Shown one piece after another: positions 45,932 to 54,288 of a DNA stretch of 64,000 bases. Source of the stretch: Pseudarthrobacter siccitolerans (GTDB taxonomy: Bacteria; Actinomycetota; Actinomycetes; Actinomycetales; Micrococcaceae); contig NZ_CAQI01000035.1 in the NCBI RefSeq assembly GCF_001046895.1, forward strand, positions 44,286 to 108,285. Direction: 5' to 3'. The translations under genes and the position numbers were made by a program. The notes beneath the pieces were generated by a model. The model was not told the DNA's origin. It saw nothing but the letters and a program-made list of their open reading frames with translations, and searched no databases. Numbering within the stretch: position 1 is the stretch's first letter; each line of letters starts with the position of its first letter.

Positions 45932-47350
45932 TCAACGCCTACTGCCGCGACACATCTTCCCGAGCGCCGGAAAGGCCTCCTCGTAGCCTGCCAACAGGGC
46001 CGCACCAAGTTCCCCGGACCCCACCAGAGGGTGCCGGGCGAAGGCCTGGACCGCCGCGTCCCGGTCGCCCTCCACCGCCGCCCGCACCGTCAGCCGCTCC
46101 ACCTCCTTCACCTGCTGCAGCAGGGTGAGCCGCTCCGCGGGGGGAGCCTCCTGGGGCAGCGGCAGCGCGCCGCCGGCCGTCACCGTGCAGGGAACTTCGA
46201 CGACCGCGTCAGGCGGCAGCCCGGGAATGGCCGCTTCCGGGGTGGTCGCCCCAGCCGTGGCCGGCCGGGGAGCGGGGCTTGCCGCAGTTGGCTGCACGGT
46301 GTTGCGGGTGTTGAGGATCAGCTGAGCCGTCCCGGAACCGGACAGCGCCCGCATGGCCGCCAATGCCACCCGCTCGTAGCCGCCGCCCGCCAGGTCGTCC
46401 TCGTCCCGGTGCTCGTCCTTTCCGCGGGCTTCGGCCAGGTAGCCTTCCTCGCGGGAGCGCCGGGCGTCCTCCCACAAACCGAATGCACCGGAACCTGCTG
46501 CCGCCAGCCGGGGGTAAAGCTCCCGTTGCTGGCTGTGGATGCTCTCACCGCGGGTCTGCGCCATGGCCCCCATCGCGTCGCGGGCCTTGTCCTGCTCGTA
46601 GTAGTAATAGAGGTACTCGTTGGGGAGGGCGCCCAGGCTGGCCAGGAACTGTTGCGGAAAAAGCCTGCCCTCTTCAAAGGACTGAAGGGCACCCGGGTCT
46701 GACAGCAGCGCAGGCAGCACGTCACGTCCCCCGGACTCCAGCCGGTAGAGCCAGCCCAAGTGGTTCAGCCCGTAGTAGCCCACGCCGTCGAGCCTTCCCT
46801 CCGGCAGCCTGACCCCGGCAGCCCGCGCCGCGCGGTGCACCAGGCCTCCCGCGGAATCGCAGATTCCGATGACTCGCCGGCCGAGCACCGGCAGGAGCGC
46901 CTCGGTGACCATCCCGGCGGGGTTGGTGAAGTTGATGAGCCACGCCTCGGGGCAGTGCTCCTTCATGAGGCGTGCCAGGTCCAGCATGTGCGGGATGGTC
47001 CGCAGGGCGTACGAGATGCCGCCCGCTCCGGTGGTTTCCTGGCCCAGCACACCCAGGTCCTGGGCCACCGTCTCATCCGCCACCCGGCCGGCGGTGCCGC
47101 CGGGGCGGATGGCCGCGAACACCGTCTGCGTACCCGTCAGCGCCTCGGGAAGGTTAGTGGTGGGATGGATTGGCAGCGGGACGGAAGGGGCAGGCATGCT
47201 GCGCAGGACCGCCGTCACCGCGGCAATGCGGGAAAGATCCACGTCATACAGCACCAGTTCGGTCACCATGCCGGAGAACGGGCCTGAGGCCAGCGCGCGG
47301 TAGATCAACGGAACCCGGAAACCCCCGCCACCCACAATCAGAAGCCGCAT
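45932..47350 (-). CDS. GH4-family 6-phospho-beta-glucosidase-like protein
   Basis: 472 aa. The GH4 NAD-dependent hydrolase fold is visible: N-terminal Rossmann MRLLIVGGGGFRVPLIYRAL, LYDVDLSRI, TNPAGMVTEALL and the metal-site region GICDSAGG followed by YYGLNHLGW (His). GH4 enzymes usually have Cys-Asn at the first site; here it is Cys-Asp, a possible specificity change. Cleaves 6-phosphoglucosides with NAD and a divalent metal in characterised members; no PTS gene is in view to supply substrate. ATG 47350 has TAGACT (47358-47363) 7 nt upstream, so it is probably leaderless. Confidence 0.82.
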   Translation of the reverse strand: MRLLIVGGGGFRVPLIYRALASGPFSGMVTELVLYDVDLSRIAAVTAVLRSMPAPSVPLPIHPTTNLPEALTGTQTVFAAIRPGGTAGRVADETVAQDLGVLGQETTGAGGISYALRTIPHMLDLARLMKEHCPEAWLINFTNPAGMVTEALLPVLGRRVIGICDSAGGLVHRAARAAGVRLPEGRLDGVGYYGLNHLGWLYRLESGGRDVLPALLSDPGALQSFEEGRLFPQQFLASLGALPNEYLYYYYEQDKARDAMGAMAQTRGESIHSQQRELYPRLAAAGSGAFGLWEDARRSREEGYLAEARGKDEHRDEDDLAGGGYERVALAAMRALSGSGTAQLILNTRNTVQPTAASPAPRPATAGATTPEAAIPGLPPDAVVEVPCTVTAGGALPLPQEAPPAERLTLLQQVKEVERLTVRAAVEGDRDAAVQAFARHPLVGSGELGAALLAGYEEAFPALGKMCRGSRR

Positions 47351-47419
47351 AACCAGCAGTCTAGGTGTGGCTGTCCACAGTACCTATGCCCGCCCCTACC
47401 GCCTGTCCATGGCAGGGCG

Positions 47420-47425
47420 TAGTGT
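47420..47425 (+). promoter_or_regulatory. -10 box of the PfkB-type kinase gene (leaderless)
   Basis: TAGTGT ends 6 nt before ATG 47432. Confidence 0.5.
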
Positions 47426-47431
47426 GCGGTC

Positions 47432-48523
47432 ATGGACGCGATTCCAGCACGCCCGTTCGATCCCCTGGCTGCCGTCCGGGAGCCCTCGGACCCCGGATTC
47501 GACGTGCTGCTCGCCGGGACGGTGTTCCAGGACATCATCTTCACCGGCCTGCCCCACGGACCGGAACCCGGCACGGAAATCTGGAGCGACGGCATGGGCA
47601 GCTGCCCGGGCGGGGTGGCCAACCAGGCCATCGCGGCGGCACGGCTTGGCTTGCGTACCGGTCTTGCGGCGGCGTTCGGTGACGACGGCTACGGCGACTT
47701 CAACTGGAAGATCCTCTCCGGCCAGGAGCACGTTGACCTCAGCCTGTCGAAGAAGGTCCCGGGTTGGCACTCACCGGTCACCGTCTCGCTGTGCGTGGAC
47801 AAGGACCGGTCGCTGGTGACCCACGGCCACGCCGCCCCCATCACCTCCTCGGAGCTCATCGGCGACCCGCCGCCCGCGCTCGCCGGCATCGCGGAAGTCG
47901 GGCTGGAAGTGGAGCCGTGGGCCAAGGCCGCCCACCAGGCGGGGGTGAAGCTGTTCGGCGATGTGGGGTGGGATCCCAGTGGTGTGTGGGCGCCGGTCAG
48001 GCTGGAGAACCTCCAGTACTTCCACGCGTTCCTGCCCAACCAGCGCGAGGCCATGGCGTTCACGGGCAAGGATGATCCCTGGACTGCCCTGTACGCGCTG
48101 GCCGACCGCGTTCCGGTGGCCGTGGTGACCCTTGGGCCGCAGGGTGCCATGGCAGTGGATTCGGAAACAGGGGAGGAGGAGTGGGTGCCTTCCCTGCCCG
48201 TCAAGGCATTTGATCCCACCGGCGCGGGAGACTGTTTCGACGCCGCGTTCATCGTCGGGAGCCTGGCGGGCTGGCCGCTGGGAAACAGGCTGCGTTTCGC
48301 GAACCTTTGCGCCTCCCTGGCGGTGCAGGAAGTGGGCGGCTCGCTGGCCGCACCCGGCTGGGGCGACATCGCCGACTGGTGGAAACGCGCCAACGCCCGG
48401 CCGGAACGGCAGACCAGCCAATGGCTGCGGCGCTTCTCCTTCCTGGCCGAGATCGTCCACGACGTTCCGCTCGCTGCCCAGCGCAGGGCCGCAGCCACCA
48501 TCGCGCACCTCTCGGACGCCTGA
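47432..48523 (+). CDS. PfkB-family carbohydrate kinase
   Basis: 363 aa ribokinase-like fold. The first PfkB signature is around 46-65 (GSCPGGVANQAIAAARLG), and the second, with the catalytic Asp, is FDPTGAGDCFDAAFIVG (about 268-284). Substrate unknown; sugars of the ribokinase/fructokinase type are plausible. It is divergent from the GH4 gene across 81 bp, so the two may serve one sugar pathway. Leaderless -10 box at 47420. Confidence 0.88.
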   Translation: MDAIPARPFDPLAAVREPSDPGFDVLLAGTVFQDIIFTGLPHGPEPGTEIWSDGMGSCPGGVANQAIAAARLGLRTGLAAAFGDDGYGDFNWKILSGQEHVDLSLSKKVPGWHSPVTVSLCVDKDRSLVTHGHAAPITSSELIGDPPPALAGIAEVGLEVEPWAKAAHQAGVKLFGDVGWDPSGVWAPVRLENLQYFHAFLPNQREAMAFTGKDDPWTALYALADRVPVAVVTLGPQGAMAVDSETGEEEWVPSLPVKAFDPTGAGDCFDAAFIVGSLAGWPLGNRLRFANLCASLAVQEVGGSLAAPGWGDIADWWKRANARPERQTSQWLRRFSFLAEIVHDVPLAAQRRAAATIAHLSDA

Positions 48524-48547
48524 TTATTCGGGCCGAAGCGCCAGCAC

Positions 48548-48553
48548 TAGAAT
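48548..48553 (+). promoter_or_regulatory. -10 box of alr operon (leaderless)
   Basis: TAGAAT ends 7 nt before GTG 48561. Confidence 0.6.
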
Positions 48554-48560
48554 CACTAAG

Positions 48561-49778
48561 GTGACTTACCCCGCTGCAACCGGTGATTTCGACGCTGCCC
48601 TGGCACAGGACCCCCGCTACGAACGGTCCGCCGTCATCGACCTTGAGGCCATCCGGCACAACGTCCGCCGGCTGGCCGCAGCAGCATCGCCGGCGAAGGT
48701 GATGGCCGTGGTGAAGGCTGACGCCTACGGCCATGGCGCGGTCCCGGTGGCCCGGGCGGCCCTCGAAGCAGGCGCCGCATGGCTCGGCGTCGCGCACATC
48801 TCGGAGGCCCTCGCGCTGCGGGCCGCGGGAATCGACGCGCCGCTGCTCGCCTGGCTGCACACCACGGAAAGCAACTTCGGGGCGGCGGTGGCTGCCGGCG
48901 TCGACATTGGCTGCTCGGGCTGGGAGCTCGAGCGGATTGTCGCGGCGGCCCGTGAGCAGGAGCGGCCGGCCCGGATCCACCTGAAAGTGGACACCGGCCT
49001 GGGCCGCAACGGCGCCACCCTGGAGACATGGGACAACCTGGTGGGCGAGGCCCTGGAGTACCAGGACCAAGGGCTGCTGCGCGTGGTGGGGATCTTCTCG
49101 CACCTCGCCGTCGCCGATGAGCCGGAGCGGCCGGAGACTGACCAGCAGCTCGCCGCCTTCCGGGAAGTCCTGGCGGTCGCCGAGGACGCCGGGGTGGATC
49201 CCGAGGTGCGGCACCTCGCCAACACCCCGGCCACGCTCTCCCGGCCGGACACCCACTTTGACCTGGTGCGGGTGGGCCTGGGCATCTACGGCCTGTCGCC
49301 CTTTGCCGGCCAGACCTCCGCCGAGCTGGGACTACGCCCCGCCATGACTTTGCGGACCGTGGTGTCCCAGTGCAAGGAAGTCCCGGACGGACAGGGTGTG
49401 TCCTACGGCCTCCGGTACCACACGAGCGGCCCCAGCACGCTGGGCCTGATTCCGCTGGGCTACGCCGACGGGATTCCGCGCGTCGCCACCGGCGGTCCGG
49501 TCCGTGTTGCCGGCATGACCTACCCCGTGGTGGGACGGATCGCCATGGACCAGATGGTGATCGACCTCGGCGACGTCGGCCCCGCAGGTGCAGGCCTGCT
49601 GGGTGCCGAAGCGCAGCTTTTTGGCGACGGAGCCGACGGCGGCCCCACGGCTGACGACTGGGCCCGCGCCGCCGGAACCATCAACTACGAGATCGTGACC
49701 CGGATCAGCCCCCGGGTTCCGCGCCGCTTCATCAATGAACAGCCCTTTAGCGGTCATAGTGGGGAGGGTGCCGCATGA
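48561..49778 (+). CDS. alr: alanine racemase
   Basis: 405 aa, PLP enzyme making D-alanine for peptidoglycan. The PLP lysine is K52 in VVKADAYGHG; HLKVDTGLGRNG, GYADGIPR and the GRIAMDQMVIDL tyrosine-side blocks are present. The GTG at 48561 is fixed by the TAGAAT box at 48548; the frame is open much further upstream (to 48132) but that part overlaps the kinase gene and is not coding. It leads a five-gene operon; its stop overlaps tsaE by 4 bp (ATGA). Confidence 0.96.
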   Translation: MTYPAATGDFDAALAQDPRYERSAVIDLEAIRHNVRRLAAAASPAKVMAVVKADAYGHGAVPVARAALEAGAAWLGVAHISEALALRAAGIDAPLLAWLHTTESNFGAAVAAGVDIGCSGWELERIVAAAREQERPARIHLKVDTGLGRNGATLETWDNLVGEALEYQDQGLLRVVGIFSHLAVADEPERPETDQQLAAFREVLAVAEDAGVDPEVRHLANTPATLSRPDTHFDLVRVGLGIYGLSPFAGQTSAELGLRPAMTLRTVVSQCKEVPDGQGVSYGLRYHTSGPSTLGLIPLGYADGIPRVATGGPVRVAGMTYPVVGRIAMDQMVIDLGDVGPAGAGLLGAEAQLFGDGADGGPTADDWARAAGTINYEIVTRISPRVPRRFINEQPFSGHSGEGAA

Positions 49779-50395
49779 GCCCGTCCAGCCAGCCAGCGGC
49801 GCACACTCCCGCAGCGCAGCCCAACTGGGAGAAAACGCTAACGGCGACGACGGCGGAACAGACCCACAACCTCGGCGTGCGCCTCGCTGGGGTCCTGGAA
49901 GCCGGGGACCTGCTGGTGCTTTCCGGCGAGCTGGGTGCCGGGAAAACCACCTTTACCCAAGGGCTGGGGGAGGGGCTGGGTGTCCGTTCCGGCGTCATTT
50001 CCCCGACGTTCGTCCTCGTCCGCATCCACCCCAACCTGGCCGACGGGCCGCGCCCGGGCGGACCGGACCTGGTGCACGTGGACGCGTACCGGCTGGGGTC
50101 GGCCGCCGAAATTGATGACATCGACCTCGAGAACACGCTTGACTCGTCCGTGACAGTGGTCGAATGGGGCTACGACCGGGTGGAGCACCTGAGCGAGAGC
50201 CGGCTGGAAATCGACCTGCACCGTGCCATCGGCCTGGGGGCCGGCGCCGCCAGTGGCGCCGGAAGCGAACCCACCGAGACGCTTGATTTCGACAACGAGG
50301 ACACGGACGAGCCCCGGACCATTGTGATGCGCGGCTACGGTCCGCGCTGGCCCGCCGTTCCCGAACCGGTGGCCGCCTTTGAAGGGAAGTCCTGA
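49775..50395 (+). CDS. tsaE: tRNA t6A biosynthesis ATPase TsaE
   Basis: 206 aa. P-loop SGELGAGKTTFTQGLGEGLG (about 50-69), SPTFVLVRIH, VHVDAYRLGS and VEWGYDRVEHL are characteristic. It drives the TsaB-TsaD complex for threonylcarbamoyl-adenosine on ANN-decoding tRNAs. A C-terminal ~50-residue Gly/Ala/Glu-rich extension exceeds the usual ~150 aa. Overlaps alr by 4 bp and tsaB by 1 bp. Confidence 0.94.
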   Translation: MSPSSQPAAHTPAAQPNWEKTLTATTAEQTHNLGVRLAGVLEAGDLLVLSGELGAGKTTFTQGLGEGLGVRSGVISPTFVLVRIHPNLADGPRPGGPDLVHVDAYRLGSAAEIDDIDLENTLDSSVTVVEWGYDRVEHLSESRLEIDLHRAIGLGAGAASGAGSEPTETLDFDNEDTDEPRTIVMRGYGPRWPAVPEPVAAFEGKS

Positions 50396-51066
50396 TGCTG
50401 ATCCTCGCCATCGATACCTCAGCCGTGGCCAGCGCCGCACTGGTTTCGGACGACGCCCTGGAAGGCGTGGTGGCCAGCATCTCCACGGAGGACACCCGGA
50501 GCCATGCCGAAGTCCTGGCCCCGGAAATCCAGCAGCTGCTGCTTGAAACCGGTGTCAGCGGATCCGATATCGATGCCCTGGTAGTGGGTGTGGGGCCGGG
50601 ACCGTTCACCGGCCTGCGCTCAGGGATCGCTACCGCGCGGACCCTGTCGTTTGTCTGGGGCAAACCCCTGTACGGGATGATGAGCCTGGATGCCGTCGCA
50701 CTGGAAGTTGCCGAATCCACTACCGCAGCGCCGGAATTCCTGGTGGTCACGGACGCGCGGCGCAAGGAAGTCTACTGGGCCCGTTACAGCCTCACCGAAG
50801 GCCAGCTGCCGGTATTGGAGGACGGCCCGCACGTCGGTTTCGCTGCCGACCTGCCGGATCTTCCCGCCTACGGTGCCGGCGCAGGGCTCTACGCAGATGC
50901 CCTGAAGGCGGACCAGGAATTCGCTCATGAACAGCCGGACGCCCTGTACCTGGGCCAGTTCGCACTGGCCCGGCTCGCCGCCGGCGGTGAACTCCTGGAT
51001 TCCACGCCGCTGTACCTGCGAGAATCGGACGCCCAGATCCCCGGACCCCGAAAGCGGGCCCTGTGA
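50395..51066 (+). CDS. tsaB: tRNA t6A biosynthesis protein TsaB
   Basis: 223 aa ASKHA-fold partner of TsaD. ILAIDTSAVASAAL at the N-terminus, VVGVGPGPFTGLRSGIATARTL (about 62-83) and VVTDARRKEVYWARY are conserved TsaB features. It lacks the catalytic metal histidines of TsaD. ATG shares one base with the tsaE stop; the stop overlaps rimI by 4 bp. Confidence 0.94.
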   Translation: MLILAIDTSAVASAALVSDDALEGVVASISTEDTRSHAEVLAPEIQQLLLETGVSGSDIDALVVGVGPGPFTGLRSGIATARTLSFVWGKPLYGMMSLDAVALEVAESTTAAPEFLVVTDARRKEVYWARYSLTEGQLPVLEDGPHVGFAADLPDLPAYGAGAGLYADALKADQEFAHEQPDALYLGQFALARLAAGGELLDSTPLYLRESDAQIPGPRKRAL

Positions 51067-51608
51067 GCACCGCCCCGGATAGCAGCAACCATGGTGTCAC
51101 CGTCCGCGGGATGACCGCTGACGACGTAATCGCCGTCAGCGTCCTGGAACAGCGGCTTTTCCCGGTGGACGCCTGGCCCCTGCACATGTTCTACGACGAG
51201 CTGGCCCAGCCGGACACCCGGTGGTACCTGGTGGCCGAGGGCAGCGAAGGGATCGTGGGCTATGCCGGGCTGATGTGCATCGAACCCATCGCGGACGTCC
51301 AGACCATCGCCGTCGTGCCCGAATACGAAGGGCGCGGCATCGGCACCACGCTGCTGACGCGGCTCATCGAGGAGGCCCGCCGCAGGCACGCGGCGGATCT
51401 CCTGCTGGAGGTCCGCGCCGACAACCCCCGTGCGCAGCAGCTCTACCGGCGCTTCGGCTTCGAACAGATCCACGTCCGCCCCCGCTACTACCGGGACGGC
51501 GTGGACGCGCTCATCATGCGGCTCCAGCTCACCGGCAGCCAGGATCCCAGCCAGGAAGCCTCCAAAGACCAGGGAGACGAGACATCTACGGAAGCAGGCC
51601 AGCCATGA
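51063..51608 (+). CDS. rimI: ribosomal protein S18 N-acetyltransferase RimI-like
   Basis: 181 aa GNAT fold. Acetyl-CoA motif [22 protein letters not shown] (about 81-102) and the C-terminal [14 protein letters not shown] block [16 protein letters not shown]. RimI acetylates the N-terminus of S18 in E. coli; in actinobacteria it lies within the tsa operon, as here. About 25 extra Ser/Gln/Glu residues end the protein. GTG start. Confidence 0.88.
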   Translation: MSTAPDSSNHGVTVRGMTADDVIAVSVLEQRLFPVDAWPLHMFYDELAQPDTRWYLVAEGSEGIVGYAGLMCIEPIADVQTIAVVPEYEGRGIGTTLLTRLIEEARRRHAADLLLEVRADNPRAQQLYRRFGFEQIHVRPRYYRDGVDALIMRLQLTGSQDPSQEASKDQGDETSTEAGQP

Positions 51609-52693
51609 ACACCGCCCAGCCCCTGGTGCTCGGCATCGAATCCTCCTGTGACGAAACCGGCGTGGGCATTGTCCGCGGGACCACACTCCTGACCAACACC
51701 GTCTCTTCCTCGATGGACGAGCACGTCCGGTTCGGCGGGGTGATCCCCGAGATCGCCTCGCGCGCCCACCTCGATGCCTTCGTCCCCACCCTTGAGCAGG
51801 CACTGTCCGAGGCCGGCGTCACCTTGGCCGAGGTGGACGCCATCGCCGTAACGTCCGGCCCCGGGCTGGCCGGCGCCCTTATGGTGGGGGTCTGCGCCGC
51901 CAAGGCACTCGCGGTGGCCACGGGAAAGCCGCTCTACGCGATCAACCACCTCGTGGCGCACGTCGGCGTGGGCCTGCTGGACGGCAAGGACGGGCAGGCG
52001 CCGGAGCTGCCTGAAAACCTCGGTGCCCTGCTGGTCTCCGGCGGCCACACCGAAATCCTGAAGATCAACAGCATCACGGATGACGTTGTCCTCCTCGGCT
52101 CCACCATTGACGACGCTGCCGGCGAAGCCTACGACAAGGTGGCCCGGATCCTCGGCCTCGGCTACCCGGGCGGCCCGGCCATCGACAAGATGGCCCGCAC
52201 CGGAAACCCCAAGTCCATCCGCTTCCCCCGCGGCCTCAGCCAGCCCAAGTACATGGGCACCGCCGAGGAACCCGGGCCGCACCGTTACGACTGGTCCTTC
52301 AGCGGACTCAAGACGGCGGTGGCCCGGTGCGTTGAGCAGTTCGAGGCGCGCGGCCAGGAAGTCCCGGTGGCGGACATAGCCGCAGCGTTCCAGGAAGCGG
52401 TGGTGGACGTGATCTCCTCCAAGGCGGTGCTGGCGTGCCGGGAGCAAGGCATCAAGGATGTGCTGCTCGGCGGCGGCGTTGCAGCGAACTCGAGGCTCCG
52501 AGAGCTGACCGGACAGCGCTGCGCCTCGGCCGGGATCAGGCTGCACGTGCCGCCGCTGGATCTCTGCACTGACAACGGCGCCATGGTGGCCGCACTGGGC
52601 GCCCAGCTGGTGATGGCAGGAGTGGCACCGAGCGGAATCGGTTTCGCCCCGGACTCATCCATGCCGGTCACCGCGGTATCCCTCCCCGCCTGA
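51605..52693 (+). CDS. tsaD: tRNA N6-adenosine threonylcarbamoyltransferase TsaD
   Basis: 362 aa. Catalyses transfer of threonylcarbamoyl to A37. [16 protein letters not shown] start, metal-binding HLVAH histidines in [33 protein letters not shown] and [11 protein letters not shown] are diagnostic. ATG 51605 overlaps rimI by 4 bp; the same frame is open from 51221 inside rimI, which is an artefact. Last gene of the alr-tsaE-tsaB-rimI-tsaD operon. Confidence 0.97.
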   Translation: MNTAQPLVLGIESSCDETGVGIVRGTTLLTNTVSSSMDEHVRFGGVIPEIASRAHLDAFVPTLEQALSEAGVTLAEVDAIAVTSGPGLAGALMVGVCAAKALAVATGKPLYAINHLVAHVGVGLLDGKDGQAPELPENLGALLVSGGHTEILKINSITDDVVLLGSTIDDAAGEAYDKVARILGLGYPGGPAIDKMARTGNPKSIRFPRGLSQPKYMGTAEEPGPHRYDWSFSGLKTAVARCVEQFEARGQEVPVADIAAAFQEAVVDVISSKAVLACREQGIKDVLLGGGVAANSRLRELTGQRCASAGIRLHVPPLDLCTDNGAMVAALGAQLVMAGVAPSGIGFAPDSSMPVTAVSLPA

Positions 52694-52720
52694 ACCCCCT
52701 ATGTTTGGTTCAGGGTCAAC

Positions 52721-53033
52721 CCGCGCTCACTTTTGGCCGTTTGCTGATCGATCCGCGCTCAGTCGTGGCTGCTTGCTGATCGATCCGCGCTCAGTCGTGG
52801 CTGCTTGCTGATCGATCCGCGCTCAGTCGTGGCCCGCACCCTCCCAGCATGGCTGCGCTCGCGTCCGAGGGAGGGCGTCCACAAGTGAGCTCGCATCAGT
52901 AAAAGGGTGGCCGTAAGTGAGCGGGCGTCGGTGGGGGCGGCCACAAGTGAGCTCGCATCAGTAAAAGGGTGACCGTAAGTGAGCGCGCGTCGGTGGGAGG
53001 GCGGCCAATAGTGAGCGCGCGTTGGGCATGAGG
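52721..53033. repeat. inverted array of 32-bp-period repeat units between convergent genes
   Basis: Four reverse-oriented units start at 52721, 52753, 52785 and 52817 (cores CCGCGCTCA..TGGC). After a 4-bp junction come a degenerate forward unit (52853-52884) and forward units at 52885, 52917 (30 bp), 52947, 52979 and a partial at 53011. Forward cores read GTGAG(C/T)..CG...GG(C/T)GGCC. Two unit types alternate on the forward side. The array fills the gap between tsaD and the convergent GCS2 gene and could fold as a long imperfect hairpin. Confidence 0.92.
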
Positions 53034-54185
53034 TCAGGCGGTGGGGCCGTTCCGCATCTGCTTGACCAGGTCCAGGACCACGGCCTGGAGATCGCCGCCG
53101 TGTTCTTCGGCTACCCGCCGCTGGCGCTGGTACCCGGCGCCGCGGCGGATGATCTTCTCGACGTCGGCCAGCTCATCCTGGCAGCGAAGCTTGGCCGCGA
53201 CGGGCTCCAGCCGGTTCAGGGTTTCCAGCAGGTGGTCCGTGACCAGCTGTTCCTTGCCGGCGGCGTCGAGGATGATGATGGCGTCCATGCCGTACCGCGC
53301 CGCGCGCCACTTGTTCTCCTGGACGTGCCACGGCGGCATGGTGGGAATGGTCCCGCCGTTGTCCAGGGTGGTGGAGAACTCGTCCACGAGGCACTGGGTG
53401 AGGGCAGCGATGGCTCCCACCTCCTCGAGCGTGGCCAGGCCGTCGCAGATGCGCATTTCGATGGTGCCCAGGTTCGGCACGGGCCGGATATCCCAGCGGA
53501 TCTCCGAGAGGGTGTCGATCACTCCGGTGGTGAACATGTCCTGCACATAGGACTCGTATTCTTCCCAGGAGCGGAACTGGAAGGGCAGGCCGGCGGTGGG
53601 CAGCTGCTGGAACATCAGGGCACGCTGGGAAGCGTAGCCGGTGTCCTCGCCGCCCCAGAACGGGCTTGACGCCGAGAGCGCCTGGAAGTGCGGGAAGTAG
53701 TTGACCAGTCCGTCCACCACGGGAAGTGCCTTCTCGCGGCGGTCCAGCCCCACATGCACGTGAACGCCGTAGATCACCATCTGGCGGCCCCACCACTGCG
53801 TGCGGTCGATGAGTTTGGCGTACCGGGCCTTGTCCGTCACCGGCTGCAGCTGCGGCGGGCTGAAGGGGTGGCTGCCGGCGCAGAACACTTCCACGCCCAT
53901 GGGATCGGTGATTTCACGGACGGCAGCGAGGGACCGGCTGAGGTCCTCCTTGGCGTCGGCGGCCGTTTCGCAGATGCCCGTGACCAGCTCAACCGTGTTC
54001 AGCAGCAGTTCCTGCTTGATGTGCGGGTGCTCGTCGTCCTCGTTCAGCTCAGGGTGCCGGGAGGCAACTCCGCGCAGCACCTCGTTGGCCACGGAGGCGA
54101 GTTCGCCGGTCCGGCCGTCCACCAGTGCAAGCTCCCATTCCACACCGAGGGTCGATTGCCTCGATGAAGCGAAGTCAATCTTCAC
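53034..54185 (-). CDS. GCS2-family carboxylate-amine ligase (glutamate-cysteine ligase-like, YbdK)
   Basis: 383 aa. KIDFASSRQSTLGVEWELALVD opens the family; MVIYGVHVHVGLDRREKALPVVDGL and NLGTIEMRICDGLATLEEV contain metal and glutamate-site residues. YbdK proteins have weak glutamate-cysteine ligase activity; mycothiol producers lack glutathione, so the natural substrate is uncertain. GTG 54185 is chosen over GTG 54197 because GAGGA lies 5 nt before it. Divergent from the GH3 gene. Confidence 0.85.
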   Translation of the reverse strand: MKIDFASSRQSTLGVEWELALVDGRTGELASVANEVLRGVASRHPELNEDDEHPHIKQELLLNTVELVTGICETAADAKEDLSRSLAAVREITDPMGVEVFCAGSHPFSPPQLQPVTDKARYAKLIDRTQWWGRQMVIYGVHVHVGLDRREKALPVVDGLVNYFPHFQALSASSPFWGGEDTGYASQRALMFQQLPTAGLPFQFRSWEEYESYVQDMFTTGVIDTLSEIRWDIRPVPNLGTIEMRICDGLATLEEVGAIAALTQCLVDEFSTTLDNGGTIPTMPPWHVQENKWRAARYGMDAIIILDAAGKEQLVTDHLLETLNRLEPVAAKLRCQDELADVEKIIRRGAGYQRQRRVAEEHGGDLQAVVLDLVKQMRNGPTA

Positions 54186-54275
54186 GCCTATCCTCACTGT
54201 CCGGGTTGCCGCTGGGCACGCCGCTGACAGGCTGCTGCTGGCGGGCGCACGGGTGTTTCAAGTCTAGTGCAGGGG

Positions 54276-54281
54276 TAGCAT
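54276..54281 (+). promoter_or_regulatory. -10 box of the GH3 lipoprotein gene (leaderless)
   Basis: TAGCAT ends 7 nt before ATG 54289, which decides between ATG 54289 and TTG 54286. Confidence 0.5.
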
Positions 54282-54288
54282 CGTATTG

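Noticed and set aside
48132..49778. 548-codon version of alr
   Set aside because: The added part overlaps the PfkB kinase gene; the TAGAAT box and family length put the start at GTG 48561.
51221..52693. 490-codon version of tsaD
   Set aside because: The N-terminal 128 codons lie within rimI in another frame; ATG 51605 (ATGA overlap) gives the standard TsaD N-terminus.
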